Shown here one piece after another: positions 1 to 6,196 of a stretch of DNA of 14,334 nt. Position 1 is the first letter of the stretch. The number at the start of each line of letters is the position of its first letter. The notes beneath the pieces are model-generated. The model ran no database searches. It saw only the letters and a list, made by a program, of their open reading frames with translations, and was not told where the DNA came from. Both the position numbers and the translations under genes were made by a program. Source of the stretch: an uncultured Eubacteriales bacterium (GTDB taxonomy: Bacteria; Bacillota; Clostridia; Oscillospirales; Oscillospiraceae); contig CAJKNS010000029.1 of NCBI GenBank assembly GCA_905201305.1, positions 1 to 14,334 of the forward strand, given 5' to 3'.

Positions 1-464
1 AAGCCGGTCAGGAAAATGGCGCGGAGATTCAGGCGCTGCTTCTTGCGGAAACGGACGCGGAGCAAACGGTGCAGGAGTCGCCGCAAACCGCTTATCTTCA
101 AACCATTACGGCGCCGGCAGACGGGGTCTTTGTCCAGGGTGTGGACGGGCTGGAGAATTTGCTGACCCCGGAGCAGCCGAAATTAACCGCTGCACTGCTG
201 CCCATGAAAACGCCGCCGGAAACGGCAATGGGACGGCTGATTACCTCCGATACCTGGTACTTTTCCGCCTGGTGGGAGGATGCGCCGGAGGTTGGCGAAA
301 GCGTTTTGGTAAATCTGCTGGGCGGCAGCTTTGGAACCTGCCGTTTTACCGTGGAGCAGGCGGAAAAACAGGGGACGGGATACCGGGTTTTATGCTCCTG
401 CACCCAGCAGGTGGAAGCGGTGGCAATGGTGCGGCAGCTCAGCGTGAAAATCTTGTCAGAATAA
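1..464 (+). CDS. HlyD-like membrane-fusion/adaptor protein, C-terminal part (5' end outside window)
   Basis: The frame is open from the first bases of the window to TAA at 462-464, giving about 153 visible residues. The segment APADGVFVQGVDGLENLL resembles the biotinyl/lipoyl-like hairpin of HlyD-type adaptors. The following stretch (MGRLITSDTWYFSAWW, then a beta-rich part with GESVLVNLLGG) matches the barrel region of the adaptor-like proteins that often sit just upstream of yggS-sepF in Clostridia. Such proteins are anchored in the membrane by an N-terminal helix and have a soluble extracellular part; that anchor would lie outside the window. The protein stops at MVRQLSVKILSE. From memory, relatives usually continue there with another beta segment beginning near a G-L-R-V-P motif, so this copy looks short by several tens of residues. 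There is no room for that segment before yggS. The family is an inference from motifs; transport partner and substrate are unknown. Confidence 0.6.
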   Translation, partial: AGQENGAEIQALLLAETDAEQTVQESPQTAYLQTITAPADGVFVQGVDGLENLLTPEQPKLTAALLPMKTPPETAMGRLITSDTWYFSAWWEDAPEVGESVLVNLLGGSFGTCRFTVEQAEKQGTGYRVLCSCTQQVEAVAMVRQLSVKILSE

Positions 465-474
465 AAAACAGGGG

Positions 475-503
475 TGGAAATTTTCCGACTTCTGCGGTAT
501 ACT
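475..503 (+). promoter_or_regulatory. Candidate sigma-A promoter for yggS-sepF-divIVA-ileS
   Basis: A -35 like TGGAAA (475-480, 4 of 6 consensus bases) is followed by a 17-bp spacer and a -10 like TATACT (498-503). Transcription would begin near 510, about 30 nt before the yggS start. The site lies in the only gap upstream of the division block and overlaps the repeats at 490-531. It is a prediction from spacing and similarity only. Confidence 0.45.
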
Positions 504-531
504 ATAAAAACAAATGCGGTATAACGCAGAA
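490..531. repeat. Overlapping inverted and direct repeats in the yggS promoter region
   Basis: TTCTGCGGTATA (490-501) and TATAACGCAGAA (520-531) are reverse complements over 11 of 12 positions, separated by 18 nt. The 9-mer TGCGGTATA also occurs twice in the same direction, at 493-501 and 515-523, with a 22-bp period (about two helical turns). The left arm overlaps the candidate -10 and the right arm reaches the yggS ribosome binding site. This could be an operator or a 5'-UTR hairpin; the sequence does not say which. Confidence 0.5.
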
Positions 532-539
532 AAGGGGCA

Positions 540-1250
540 ATGGAATTGGGTGAAATAGCGGATCGCGTAGCTCGAATCCGGGAGCAGATGGCAAAGGCGG
601 CTGCTCAGGCTGGCAGAGATGAAAATGAGGTTCTCCTGCTCGCTGCCACCAAAATGAACGATGCCCAGCGGGTGCGTGAGGCAATTGCCGCCGGCGTTGA
701 TATCTGCGGTGAAAACCGGGTGCAGGAGCTCCAGGAAAAGAATGCCCAGGGCGCCTATGATGGCTGCCCGCTGCACTTTATCGGGCACCTGCAAAAGAAC
801 AAGGCAAAGTTCCTGGTGGGCACGGTGGAGCTGATCCATTCCGTGGATTCGCCGGAGCTGATGCACACCATCAACCGTCTGGCAGAGCAGCGCGGGCTGA
901 CCCAGGACATCCTGATTGAGGTCAACGTAGGCGGAGAAGCTGCCAAATCCGGCATCCCTCCGGAGGCTGCGGACGAGATGGCGGCAAAAATGGCGGAGTA
1001 TCCCAATCTTCGGCTCCGCGGATTTATGACAATTCCACCGATTTCCACGGAAAATGGCGGAAATTTGCGATATTTTGCGAAAATGTATGAGCTTTATGTT
1101 GACATAAAGGCGAAAAAATACGATAATACTAACATAGACTGCCTATCTATGGGCATGAGTGACGACTTTGCCGACGCCATAAAAGAGGGTACTACAATGA
1201 TCCGGGTTGGTACCGCTATTTTTGGGTCGAGACAATACGTAAAAAATTAA
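540..1250 (+). CDS. yggS: YggS/PROSC-family pyridoxal phosphate homeostasis protein
   Basis: The product is 236 aa, the usual size for this single-domain TIM-barrel family, which binds PLP without known enzymatic turnover and helps balance vitamin B6 and amino-acid metabolism in the cytoplasm. Visible signatures are the PLP lysine K38 in LLLAATKM, GENRVQE (57-63), HFIGHLQKNK (79-88), the VNVGGEAAKSGI segment, GFMTIPP, and the phosphate-binding stretches SMGMSDDF (203-210) and RVGTAIFG (222-229). ATG 540 is the first start after an in-frame stop at 522-524. AAAAGGGG lies just upstream but unusually close (about 2 nt), so initiation may be modest. In Gram-positives this gene is typically next to sepF, as here (sepF begins 16 nt after the stop). 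The last 210 nt are clearly more AT-rich than the rest and carry ATA and CTA codons. Confidence 0.93.
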   Translation: MELGEIADRVARIREQMAKAAAQAGRDENEVLLLAATKMNDAQRVREAIAAGVDICGENRVQELQEKNAQGAYDGCPLHFIGHLQKNKAKFLVGTVELIHSVDSPELMHTINRLAEQRGLTQDILIEVNVGGEAAKSGIPPEAADEMAAKMAEYPNLRLRGFMTIPPISTENGGNLRYFAKMYELYVDIKAKKYDNTNIDCLSMGMSDDFADAIKEGTTMIRVGTAIFGSRQYVKN

Positions 1251-1266
1251 TTTGGAGGACACAGCC

Positions 1267-1836
1267 ATGAGTATTATGGACGAACTGAAGAAACTGACCC
1301 GGCCTTACGATGATGACGGTACAATGGTGGACGACGAGCTTGACGATATGGATACCGGTCTGGACGATGCTGCGTTTACCCGCAGTGCAGCACCTCAGAG
1401 CCAGCCTGCTCCTCAGCCCCAGCCTCAGCCCCAGCCCACCCAGACCCAGGCTGCCAGCCCCATTACCATGGGCGGCATGAGCATGGGCGGTATGAGCGGT
1501 CTGGGCAGTGAGCCCCAGCGCAGCTCCGTAAACCCCATGGGTCAGGGATATGGTCAGAGCCTTTCCAAGTGCCGCGTGGTACTGGTTGCACCTACCTCCC
1601 TGGATTTCGATAAAGCACGCTTTGCTGCAAACTGCTTCCGCGACGGCGCAGCAGTCATCCTGAACTGTGAGGAGCTGAAGCCCGAGGAAACCAACCGTTT
1701 GAAGGATTTCTTCACCGGCTGCGTATATTCTCTGGACGGCACCATGCGCAGAGCTGCCAAGGATGTGTTCATCATGGTACCCAAGGGCGTGGGTCTGGAT
1801 GAAGACAGCCAGGACGATAGCGAAGACGAAGCCTAA
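1267..1836 (+). CDS. sepF: Cell division protein SepF
   Basis: SepF is a cytoplasmic protein that binds FtsZ, bundles its filaments and anchors them to the membrane through an N-terminal amphipathic helix. Here, 189 residues start with MSIMDELKKL, the expected helix, followed by an acidic stretch. A low-complexity linker (about 35-95) is rich in Pro-Gln and then Met-Gly. The conserved C-terminal domain (about 98-173) has KCRVVLVAPTSLDFDKARFAANCF, with the typical DGAAVILNCEEL and DFFTGCVYSLDGTMRRA segments. A final acidic tail (DEDSQDDSEDEA) extends past the domain. ATG 1267 was chosen over TTG 1252 because TTGGAGGA (1252-1259) is the ribosome binding site, 8 nt before the ATG; the TTG lies inside it. 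The linker is longer and the tail more acidic than in the roughly 150-residue Bacillus protein. Confidence 0.93.
   Translation: MSIMDELKKLTRPYDDDGTMVDDELDDMDTGLDDAAFTRSAAPQSQPAPQPQPQPQPTQTQAASPITMGGMSMGGMSGLGSEPQRSSVNPMGQGYGQSLSKCRVVLVAPTSLDFDKARFAANCFRDGAAVILNCEELKPEETNRLKDFFTGCVYSLDGTMRRAAKDVFIMVPKGVGLDEDSQDDSEDEA
1411..1434 (+). repeat. Perfect 12-bp tandem repeat in the sepF linker
   Basis: CCTCAGCCCCAG occurs twice back to back (1411-1422 and 1423-1434), encoding Pro-Gln-Pro-Gln units of the disordered linker. Partly related CAG/CCC units continue to about 1449. Such repeats can change copy number by slippage without shifting frame. Confidence 0.8.
1468..1497 (+). repeat. 15-bp near-perfect tandem repeat (MGGMS twice) in sepF
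   Basis: Two 15-nt units (1468-1482 and 1483-1497) differ at one third-codon position (GGC versus GGT) and both encode Met-Gly-Gly-Met-Ser. They form the Met/Gly-rich end of the linker just before the conserved SepF domain. Confidence 0.8.
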
Positions 1837-1845
1837 ACAAATAAT

Positions 1846-1880
1846 GCGCTAAGGGCTGGGTGAAAACCGAGCCCTTTCGC
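1846..1880 (+). promoter_or_regulatory. Hairpin between sepF and divIVA
   Basis: AAGGGCT (1851-1857) pairs with AGCCCTT (1870-1876). Inside it, GGT/ACC closes a GAAA loop across one G-G mismatch, and GCG (1846-1848) can extend the stem with CGC (1878-1880). The following bases (TTTCGCTCTTA) contain no proper T-run, so it is probably not a full terminator. It may act as a weak attenuator or as a processing/stability element separating sepF from divIVA levels. Confidence 0.4.
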
Positions 1881-1902
1881 TCTTAGTGAAAGGAGGTCGC
1901 CT

Positions 1903-2586
1903 ATGTTTACCCCACAGGAGGTTCGGGAGCAGTCCGAGTCCTTTGAAAAAGCGGTATTTGGCGGCTACAGTGTCAGCGCGGTAGACGATTTCGTGGGGTC
2001 CCTGGCAGAGGACTATGCTGCTCTTTATAAAGAAAACGCCGTGCTCAAAAGCAAAATGAAGGTGCTGGTAGAGCGCCTGGAGGAGTATCGGAAGCAGGAG
2101 GACAGCCTGAACAAGGTGATGCTGGCTGCGCAGCAGAGTGCCGATGAGCTGGTGCAGGAGGCGGAGCGGAAATGCGCGAAAATGCTTTCCGACACCGAGG
2201 CGTCTCTGCGGGAGCGGAATGTGGATCTGAAGCGGGAGCTGGCAGCAGAGGCGGAGCGGGTGTCCCGGGCAAAAAAGACTGCCGCTGCATTTGTGGCGGA
2301 AATGGAAAATCAGATACATCAGTCCCTGAGCCAGCTGGAGCGAATCCGCCAGATGACCATCGTGCCCAAAGCGTCCGGCAAGACAGCAAAGCAGCCGGTG
2401 CCTGCGGAGCCGGAGCCAAAGCCTGCGCCGGCAGAAGAGCAGCCGGAACCGGAGAAAGCGGGTCCCGGCGAGATTACCCGTCAGATTGAGCTGAACCTCA
2501 GCAAGATTCTGGACGGAAGCGCAAATGCCCCGGCATCCTCCGACGATGTATCCGGAGATACCATGGTGATGAAGCCGCTGGGCTAA
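1903..2586 (+). CDS. divIVA: DivIVA domain protein (cell pole/septum scaffold)
   Basis: The 227-aa product begins with a DivIVA-type N-terminal domain (about 1-60) containing FTPQEV and FEKAVFGGYSVSAVDDFV, then a long heptad-like coiled coil (about 30-150). A Pro/Glu/Lys-rich linker (about 160-192) and a short tail follow, the tail including ITRQIELNLSKIL. DivIVA proteins assemble on negatively curved membrane at division sites and poles and recruit partners. The Bacillus membrane-insertion pair Phe-Arg is represented here by F19-G20, so the Arg is absent. ATG 1903 is preceded by AAAGGAGG (1889-1896) with about 6 nt spacing. Placement between sepF and ileS is the standard Firmicute arrangement. 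Clostridial DivIVA homologues sometimes serve roles other than septum placement, so the exact role is inferred. Confidence 0.88.
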   Translation: MFTPQEVREQSESFEKAVFGGYSVSAVDDFVGSLAEDYAALYKENAVLKSKMKVLVERLEEYRKQEDSLNKVMLAAQQSADELVQEAERKCAKMLSDTEASLRERNVDLKRELAAEAERVSRAKKTAAAFVAEMENQIHQSLSQLERIRQMTIVPKASGKTAKQPVPAEPEPKPAPAEEQPEPEKAGPGEITRQIELNLSKILDGSANAPASSDDVSGDTMVMKPLG

Positions 2587-2601
2587 TTCATAGAGAAAAT
2601 C

Positions 2602-2615
2602 CTGCCATCGGGCAG
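2602..2615 (+). other. Small hairpin just before the ileS ribosome binding site
   Basis: CTGCC (2602-2606) and GGCAG (2611-2615) form a 5-bp stem with an ATCG loop, directly abutting the Shine-Dalgarno AGAAGGGA. It has no T-run, so it is not a terminator. It could slightly affect initiation, or be chance. Confidence 0.25.
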
Positions 2616-2633
2616 AGAAGGGAATATAGATCA

Positions 2634-5438
2634 ATGGCAAAAGATTATAACAAGACGATTCATCTGCCTCAGACGGATTTCCCCATGCGTGCCGGTCTTC
2701 CCAAGCGGGAGCCTGCACTGCTGAACGGAGAATATGAGGTAAGCACCTACCATAAGCTCATGGAGCACAACGCGGAGAAGCCCAGCTTTATCCTTCACGA
2801 CGGTCCTCCTTACGCCAACGGCGATATTCATATCGGGACGGCGCTGAATAAGATTTTGAAGGACATGATTGTTCGCTATAAGAACATGACCGGCTATAAG
2901 GCACCGTATATCCCCGGCTGGGATACCCACGGTCTGCCCATCGAGTCTGCCATTCTGAAAAATAAGAAGATTAAGCGGGACGAGCTCACCGACGTGGAAT
3001 TCCGGGATAAGTGCCGGGAGTATGCCCTGAGCTTTGTGGATCGCCAGCGGTCTGAGTTCCAGCGCCTGGGCGTCATCGGCGATTGGGACAACCCCTATCT
3101 GACCCTGAAGCCTGAGTTTGAAGCGGCACAGATTCGCGTGTTCGGCAAAATGGCGGAAAAGGGCTATATCTATAAGGGACTCAAGCCCGTATACTGGTGC
3201 TACACCGATGAGACGGCTCTGGCAGAGGCGGAGATTGAGTATCAGGACGATCCCTGTACCACCATTTTCGTCAAGTTTAGGGTCAAGGACGACAAGGGCA
3301 AGCTTGCTTCCCTCACCGACCTGAGCAATACCTATTTCGTGATTTGGACCACCACCGCGTGGACCCTGCCCGGCAACCGCGCCATCTCCGTAAACCCCGA
3401 GTTTACCTATGCGCTGATGAAGGCGGAAAACGGCGAAACCTATATCGTAGCCAAGGATCTTGCCGAAGCAGTTGCCAAGGCTGCCGGAATGGAACATTAT
3501 GAGATCATTGCCGAGCTCCCCGGCTCCGAGCTGGAGCTGATGACCGCACAGCATCCTCTGCTGGATCAGGAGTCTGTGGTGCTTTGCGGCGACCATGTTA
3601 CCCTGGATGCTGGTTCCGGCTGCGTACACACCGCTCCCGGCTTCGGTGCTGACGACTTTAACATCTGCCAGAAGTATGACAAGGCGGGTCTGACCCATAT
3701 CGGCGTTCCGGTTCCCGTAAATGCCAAGGGCGTTATGACCGATGAGCGCTTTAACGGCGTGCATATCTCCAAGGCAAACGACTATGTGCTGCCTGCACTG
3801 GAAGAGTGCGGTGCGCTGCTTGCCAAGGAAGACATTGTTCACTCCTATCCCCATTGCTGGCGCTGCAAGAAGCCCATCATCTTCCGTGCTACCGAGCAGT
3901 GGTTCTGCTCCGTTGACGCCATCAAGCAGGCGGCTGTGGATTCCTGCGACGGCATCTCCTGGAAGCCTGAGTGGGGCAAGGAGCGCATGACCTCCATGAT
4001 TACCGAGCGTTCTGACTGGTGCATCTCCCGTCAGCGCAAGTGGGGCGTGCCCATTCCGATTTTCTACTGCGATCAGTGCGGCGCGGACATTGTAACCCCC
4101 GAAACCATCGATCATATCGCAAACCTGTTCCATGACCACGGCTCCAACATCTGGTTTGAGAAGACTGCGGATGAGCTGGTGCCTGAGGGATTTGTGTGCC
4201 CCAAGTGCGGTCACAAGCACTTTTCCAAGGAGTCCGATATTATGGACGTTTGGTTCGATTCCGGCTCCACCCACGCTGCCGTGGTGGATCAGCGGGACGA
4301 GCTGCATTTCCCTGCGGACGTCTATCTGGAGGGCGGCGACCAGTATCGCGGCTGGTTCCAGTCTTCCATGCTGACCTCCATTGCCACCAAGGGCGTGGCA
4401 CCCTATAAGCAGATTATCACCCATGGCTGGACCGTAGACGGCGAGGGGCGCGCCATGCATAAGTCCCTGGGCAATGCGGTGGCTCCCGATGAGGTCATCA
4501 AGGACTATGGCGCGGATATGCTCCGCCTGTGGGTTTCCTCTGCGGACTACACCCAGGACATGCGAATCTCCAAGGATATTCTGAAGCAGCTGTCTCAGGC
4601 TTACCTGAAGATTCGTAACACCGCCCGCTATATGCTGGGCAATCTCAGCGGCTTTAACCCCGACACCGATCAGGTGGATTACGCGGCACTGGCTCCTCTG
4701 GATCAGTGGGCGCTGGCGCGCTATAACGAGCTGATCCGCACGGTGCGGGCTGCCTATGACCGCTATGAGTTCCATGGTGTTTACCGCGCAATCTATAACT
4801 TCTGCGTGGTGGATATGTCCAACTTCTATCTGGATATCATCAAGGATCGCCTGTACTGCGGCGACGATGCAGACCGGGCTGCAGCCCAGACGGCACTGTA
4901 TCAGATCCTCGATGGCATGACCCGGATGCTGGCACCCATGCTGGCGTTTACCTCCGAGGAAATCTGGGCGGCGATGCCCCATGCTGCGGGCAACGATGCT
5001 TCCTGCGTGCTGCTCAACGATATCCCCGCCTATAACGAGAAGCTGTGCCTGAGCCCCGAGCTGAGCGCTCAGTGGGATAAGGTCATTGCCCTCAGAACCG
5101 ACGTCAACAAGGCGCTGGAGGCTGCCCGTGCCCAGAAGCTGGTGGGCAAGAGCCTGGATGCAGAGGTTACTCTGTATCTCACCGATGAGGGCAAACAGGC
5201 ATTCGACGCCATGGGTCAGCATGACCTGGCTGCGGTGTGCATTGTTTCCAAGGTCACTGTGGCAGAGGGCGAAGGACAGGGCGTTGCCGGTGAGAACTTC
5301 CCCGGTGTGACCATTGCTGTGGCACCCGCTCAGGCGCCCAAGTGCAGCCGCTGCTGGACTCACAACGACCAGGTGGATGCCGAGACGGAGCTGTGCCCCA
5401 GATGCGCAGGCGTACTCAAGAAGATTCAGATCGGCTAA
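2634..5438 (+). CDS. ileS: Isoleucyl-tRNA synthetase
   Basis: This class I synthetase charges tRNA-Ile with isoleucine using ATP and removes misactivated valine in its CP1 editing domain. The 934-aa length is typical of bacterial IleS. Landmarks are HDGPPYANGDIHIGT (55-69, the HIGH signature with Thr as the last residue), the editing-domain stretches WTTTAWTLPGN and HTAPGFGADDF, and AMHKSLGN around 607-614 as the KMSKS-type loop. A C-terminal zinc site has C904, C907, C921 and C924. Two more CxxC pairs lie in the middle (YCDQCG and CPKCG), probably another zinc-binding insertion. ATG 2634 has AGAAGGGA (2616-2623) 10 nt upstream. The gap to divIVA is 47 nt, far too small for a T-box leader, so expression probably depends on the upstream promoter. 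The gene ends just before an intrinsic terminator. Confidence 0.97.
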   Translation: MAKDYNKTIHLPQTDFPMRAGLPKREPALLNGEYEVSTYHKLMEHNAEKPSFILHDGPPYANGDIHIGTALNKILKDMIVRYKNMTGYKAPYIPGWDTHGLPIESAILKNKKIKRDELTDVEFRDKCREYALSFVDRQRSEFQRLGVIGDWDNPYLTLKPEFEAAQIRVFGKMAEKGYIYKGLKPVYWCYTDETALAEAEIEYQDDPCTTIFVKFRVKDDKGKLASLTDLSNTYFVIWTTTAWTLPGNRAISVNPEFTYALMKAENGETYIVAKDLAEAVAKAAGMEHYEIIAELPGSELELMTAQHPLLDQESVVLCGDHVTLDAGSGCVHTAPGFGADDFNICQKYDKAGLTHIGVPVPVNAKGVMTDERFNGVHISKANDYVLPALEECGALLAKEDIVHSYPHCWRCKKPIIFRATEQWFCSVDAIKQAAVDSCDGISWKPEWGKERMTSMITERSDWCISRQRKWGVPIPIFYCDQCGADIVTPETIDHIANLFHDHGSNIWFEKTADELVPEGFVCPKCGHKHFSKESDIMDVWFDSGSTHAAVVDQRDELHFPADVYLEGGDQYRGWFQSSMLTSIATKGVAPYKQIITHGWTVDGEGRAMHKSLGNAVAPDEVIKDYGADMLRLWVSSADYTQDMRISKDILKQLSQAYLKIRNTARYMLGNLSGFNPDTDQVDYAALAPLDQWALARYNELIRTVRAAYDRYEFHGVYRAIYNFCVVDMSNFYLDIIKDRLYCGDDADRAAAQTALYQILDGMTRMLAPMLAFTSEEIWAAMPHAAGNDASCVLLNDIPAYNEKLCLSPELSAQWDKVIALRTDVNKALEAARAQKLVGKSLDAEVTLYLTDEGKQAFDAMGQHDLAAVCIVSKVTVAEGEGQGVAGENFPGVTIAVAPAQAPKCSRCWTHNDQVDAETELCPRCAGVLKKIQIG

Positions 5439-5449
5439 TCATGCAACCC

Positions 5450-5482
5450 AAACGGGCAGAGAGCAATTCTCTGCCCGTTTTT
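5450..5482 (+). terminator. Intrinsic terminator after ileS
   Basis: A stem of about 13 bp (AAACGGGCAGAGA, 5450-5462, with TCTCTGCCCGTTT, 5468-5480) has a small loop (5463-5467) and runs into TTTTT (5478-5482). ATGCAA (5441-5446) can additionally pair with TTGCAT (5481-5486), which would lengthen the structure beyond a bulge. It begins 11 nt after the ileS stop. Confidence 0.88.
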
Positions 5483-5501
5483 GCATCTGGGAGGGATACG
5501 G

Positions 5502-6017
5502 ATGAAACGATGGAACCCGGCGGCATTTTCGGATGAATATGCGGTTCGGGAACTGACCCCGGCAGATGTTCCGGCGGTGCTCAGACTTATGCAGGGAAAT
5601 ACGGTGTATTTTCAGTATTGCGGCGGAGACGCAGTCCCGTCGGGGGAGTCCATCCGGCGGGATATGTCTATCGTGCCCGGAAATAAGACCCTGGAGGATA
5701 AATACTATGTGGGCTTCTTCCGGGATGAGACGCTGCTGGCAATCATGGATTTGATTGACGGCTATCCCGAGGAGAACATCGCCTTTGTGGGATTTTTCAT
5801 GATGAACGCAGCCATGCAGGGAACCGGCGAGGGGACAAAAATCATTTTCCGACTGTGTCAAACGCTGAAAGCGCTGGGAATTGGGCGCATTCGGCTGGGC
5901 ATCGACAAGGGGAACCCTCAATCCACGCACTTCTGGAAGAAAAACGGCTTTCGTGTGATTCGCGAAGTGCCGCAGGCGCGGGGCACGATTCTGCTGGCAG
6001 AGCGCATTTTGACATGA
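5502..6017 (+). CDS. GNAT-family N-acetyltransferase, substrate unknown
   Basis: The 171-aa product has the GNAT acetyl-CoA binding signature QGTGEG (106-111, fitting Q/R-x-x-G-x-G), preceded by the strand IAFVGFFMMN. The C-terminal segment GIDKGNPQSTHFWKKNGF (133-150) is the common N-P-x-S-x-x-F-W motif of these enzymes. It should move an acetyl group from acetyl-CoA to an amine, but nothing here identifies the acceptor (metabolite, antibiotic or protein). ATG 5502 was preferred over TTG 5481 because GGAGGG (5490-5495) sits about 7 nt upstream and the TTG lies within the terminator. No promoter fits between terminator and gene, so expression must come from read-through or from a promoter inside the end of ileS. 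Confidence 0.82.
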   Translation: MKRWNPAAFSDEYAVRELTPADVPAVLRLMQGNTVYFQYCGGDAVPSGESIRRDMSIVPGNKTLEDKYYVGFFRDETLLAIMDLIDGYPEENIAFVGFFMMNAAMQGTGEGTKIIFRLCQTLKALGIGRIRLGIDKGNPQSTHFWKKNGFRVIREVPQARGTILLAERILT

Positions 6018-6076
6018 TGCGATAAAACGAAAAGCAGGGAAGAGGATTCCGCTTCAAATTCTCTGGAAGGTTCTGC

Positions 6077-6094
6077 ATGGGATGTCCATTTTTT
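6077..6094 (+). terminator. Weak candidate terminator after the GNAT gene
   Basis: ATGG (6077-6080) pairs with CCAT (6086-6089), with one possible G-T pair inside, followed directly by a run of six T (6089-6094). The stem is only about 5 bp, so termination would be inefficient. It lies 60 nt after the GNAT stop in the 179-nt gap before murB. Confidence 0.3.
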
Positions 6095-6127
6095 CGTATA
6101 CTGGAGGTATAGCCGCCCACCAAAATG

Positions 6128-6156
6128 GTGACAAGCGGGGCAAGCTGTGGTACAAT
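6128..6156 (+). promoter_or_regulatory. Sigma-A type promoter for murB-rapZ-yvcK-whiA-nudix-dnaE
   Basis: GTGACA (6128-6133, 5 of 6 bases of the -35 consensus), a 17-bp spacer and TACAAT (6151-6156, 5 of 6 of the -10) preceded by TGG (extended -10 form) make the best promoter in the window. The start would be near 6163, giving a leader of about 34 nt. The -35 lies in an imperfect inverted repeat: CACCA/TGGTG at 6119-6131, flanked by CCGC/GCGG, which might be an operator. Confidence 0.72.
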
Positions 6157-6196
6157 GTAAATAAAGTGCAGACCTTTTTGGATGAGGAGCAGAACT

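Noticed and set aside
1252..1266. TTG start 15 nt upstream for SepF
   Set aside because: The TTG is part of the TTGGAGGA ribosome binding site, and the ATG at 1267 gives the normal SepF N-terminus.
1849..2718. 289-codon - strand frame opposite divIVA
   Set aside because: It spans the divIVA coding region and the start of ileS on the opposite strand, with low-complexity Leu/His-rich translation and no domain.
2631..5363. A 910-codon open frame antisense to ileS
   Set aside because: It mirrors ileS codon by codon. It stays open because TTA, CTA and TCA codons are avoided in ileS; it has no recognisable domain, and the sense product is unmistakable.
5481..5501. TTG start 21 nt upstream for the GNAT protein
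   Set aside because: It lies in the ileS terminator T-run; ATG 5502 has a well-spaced GGAGGG.
6018..6196. Riboswitch or small RNA in the gap before murB
   Set aside because: Only a weak hairpin with a T-run and a promoter are visible. No known riboswitch core was recognised, and the predicted leader is about 34 nt.
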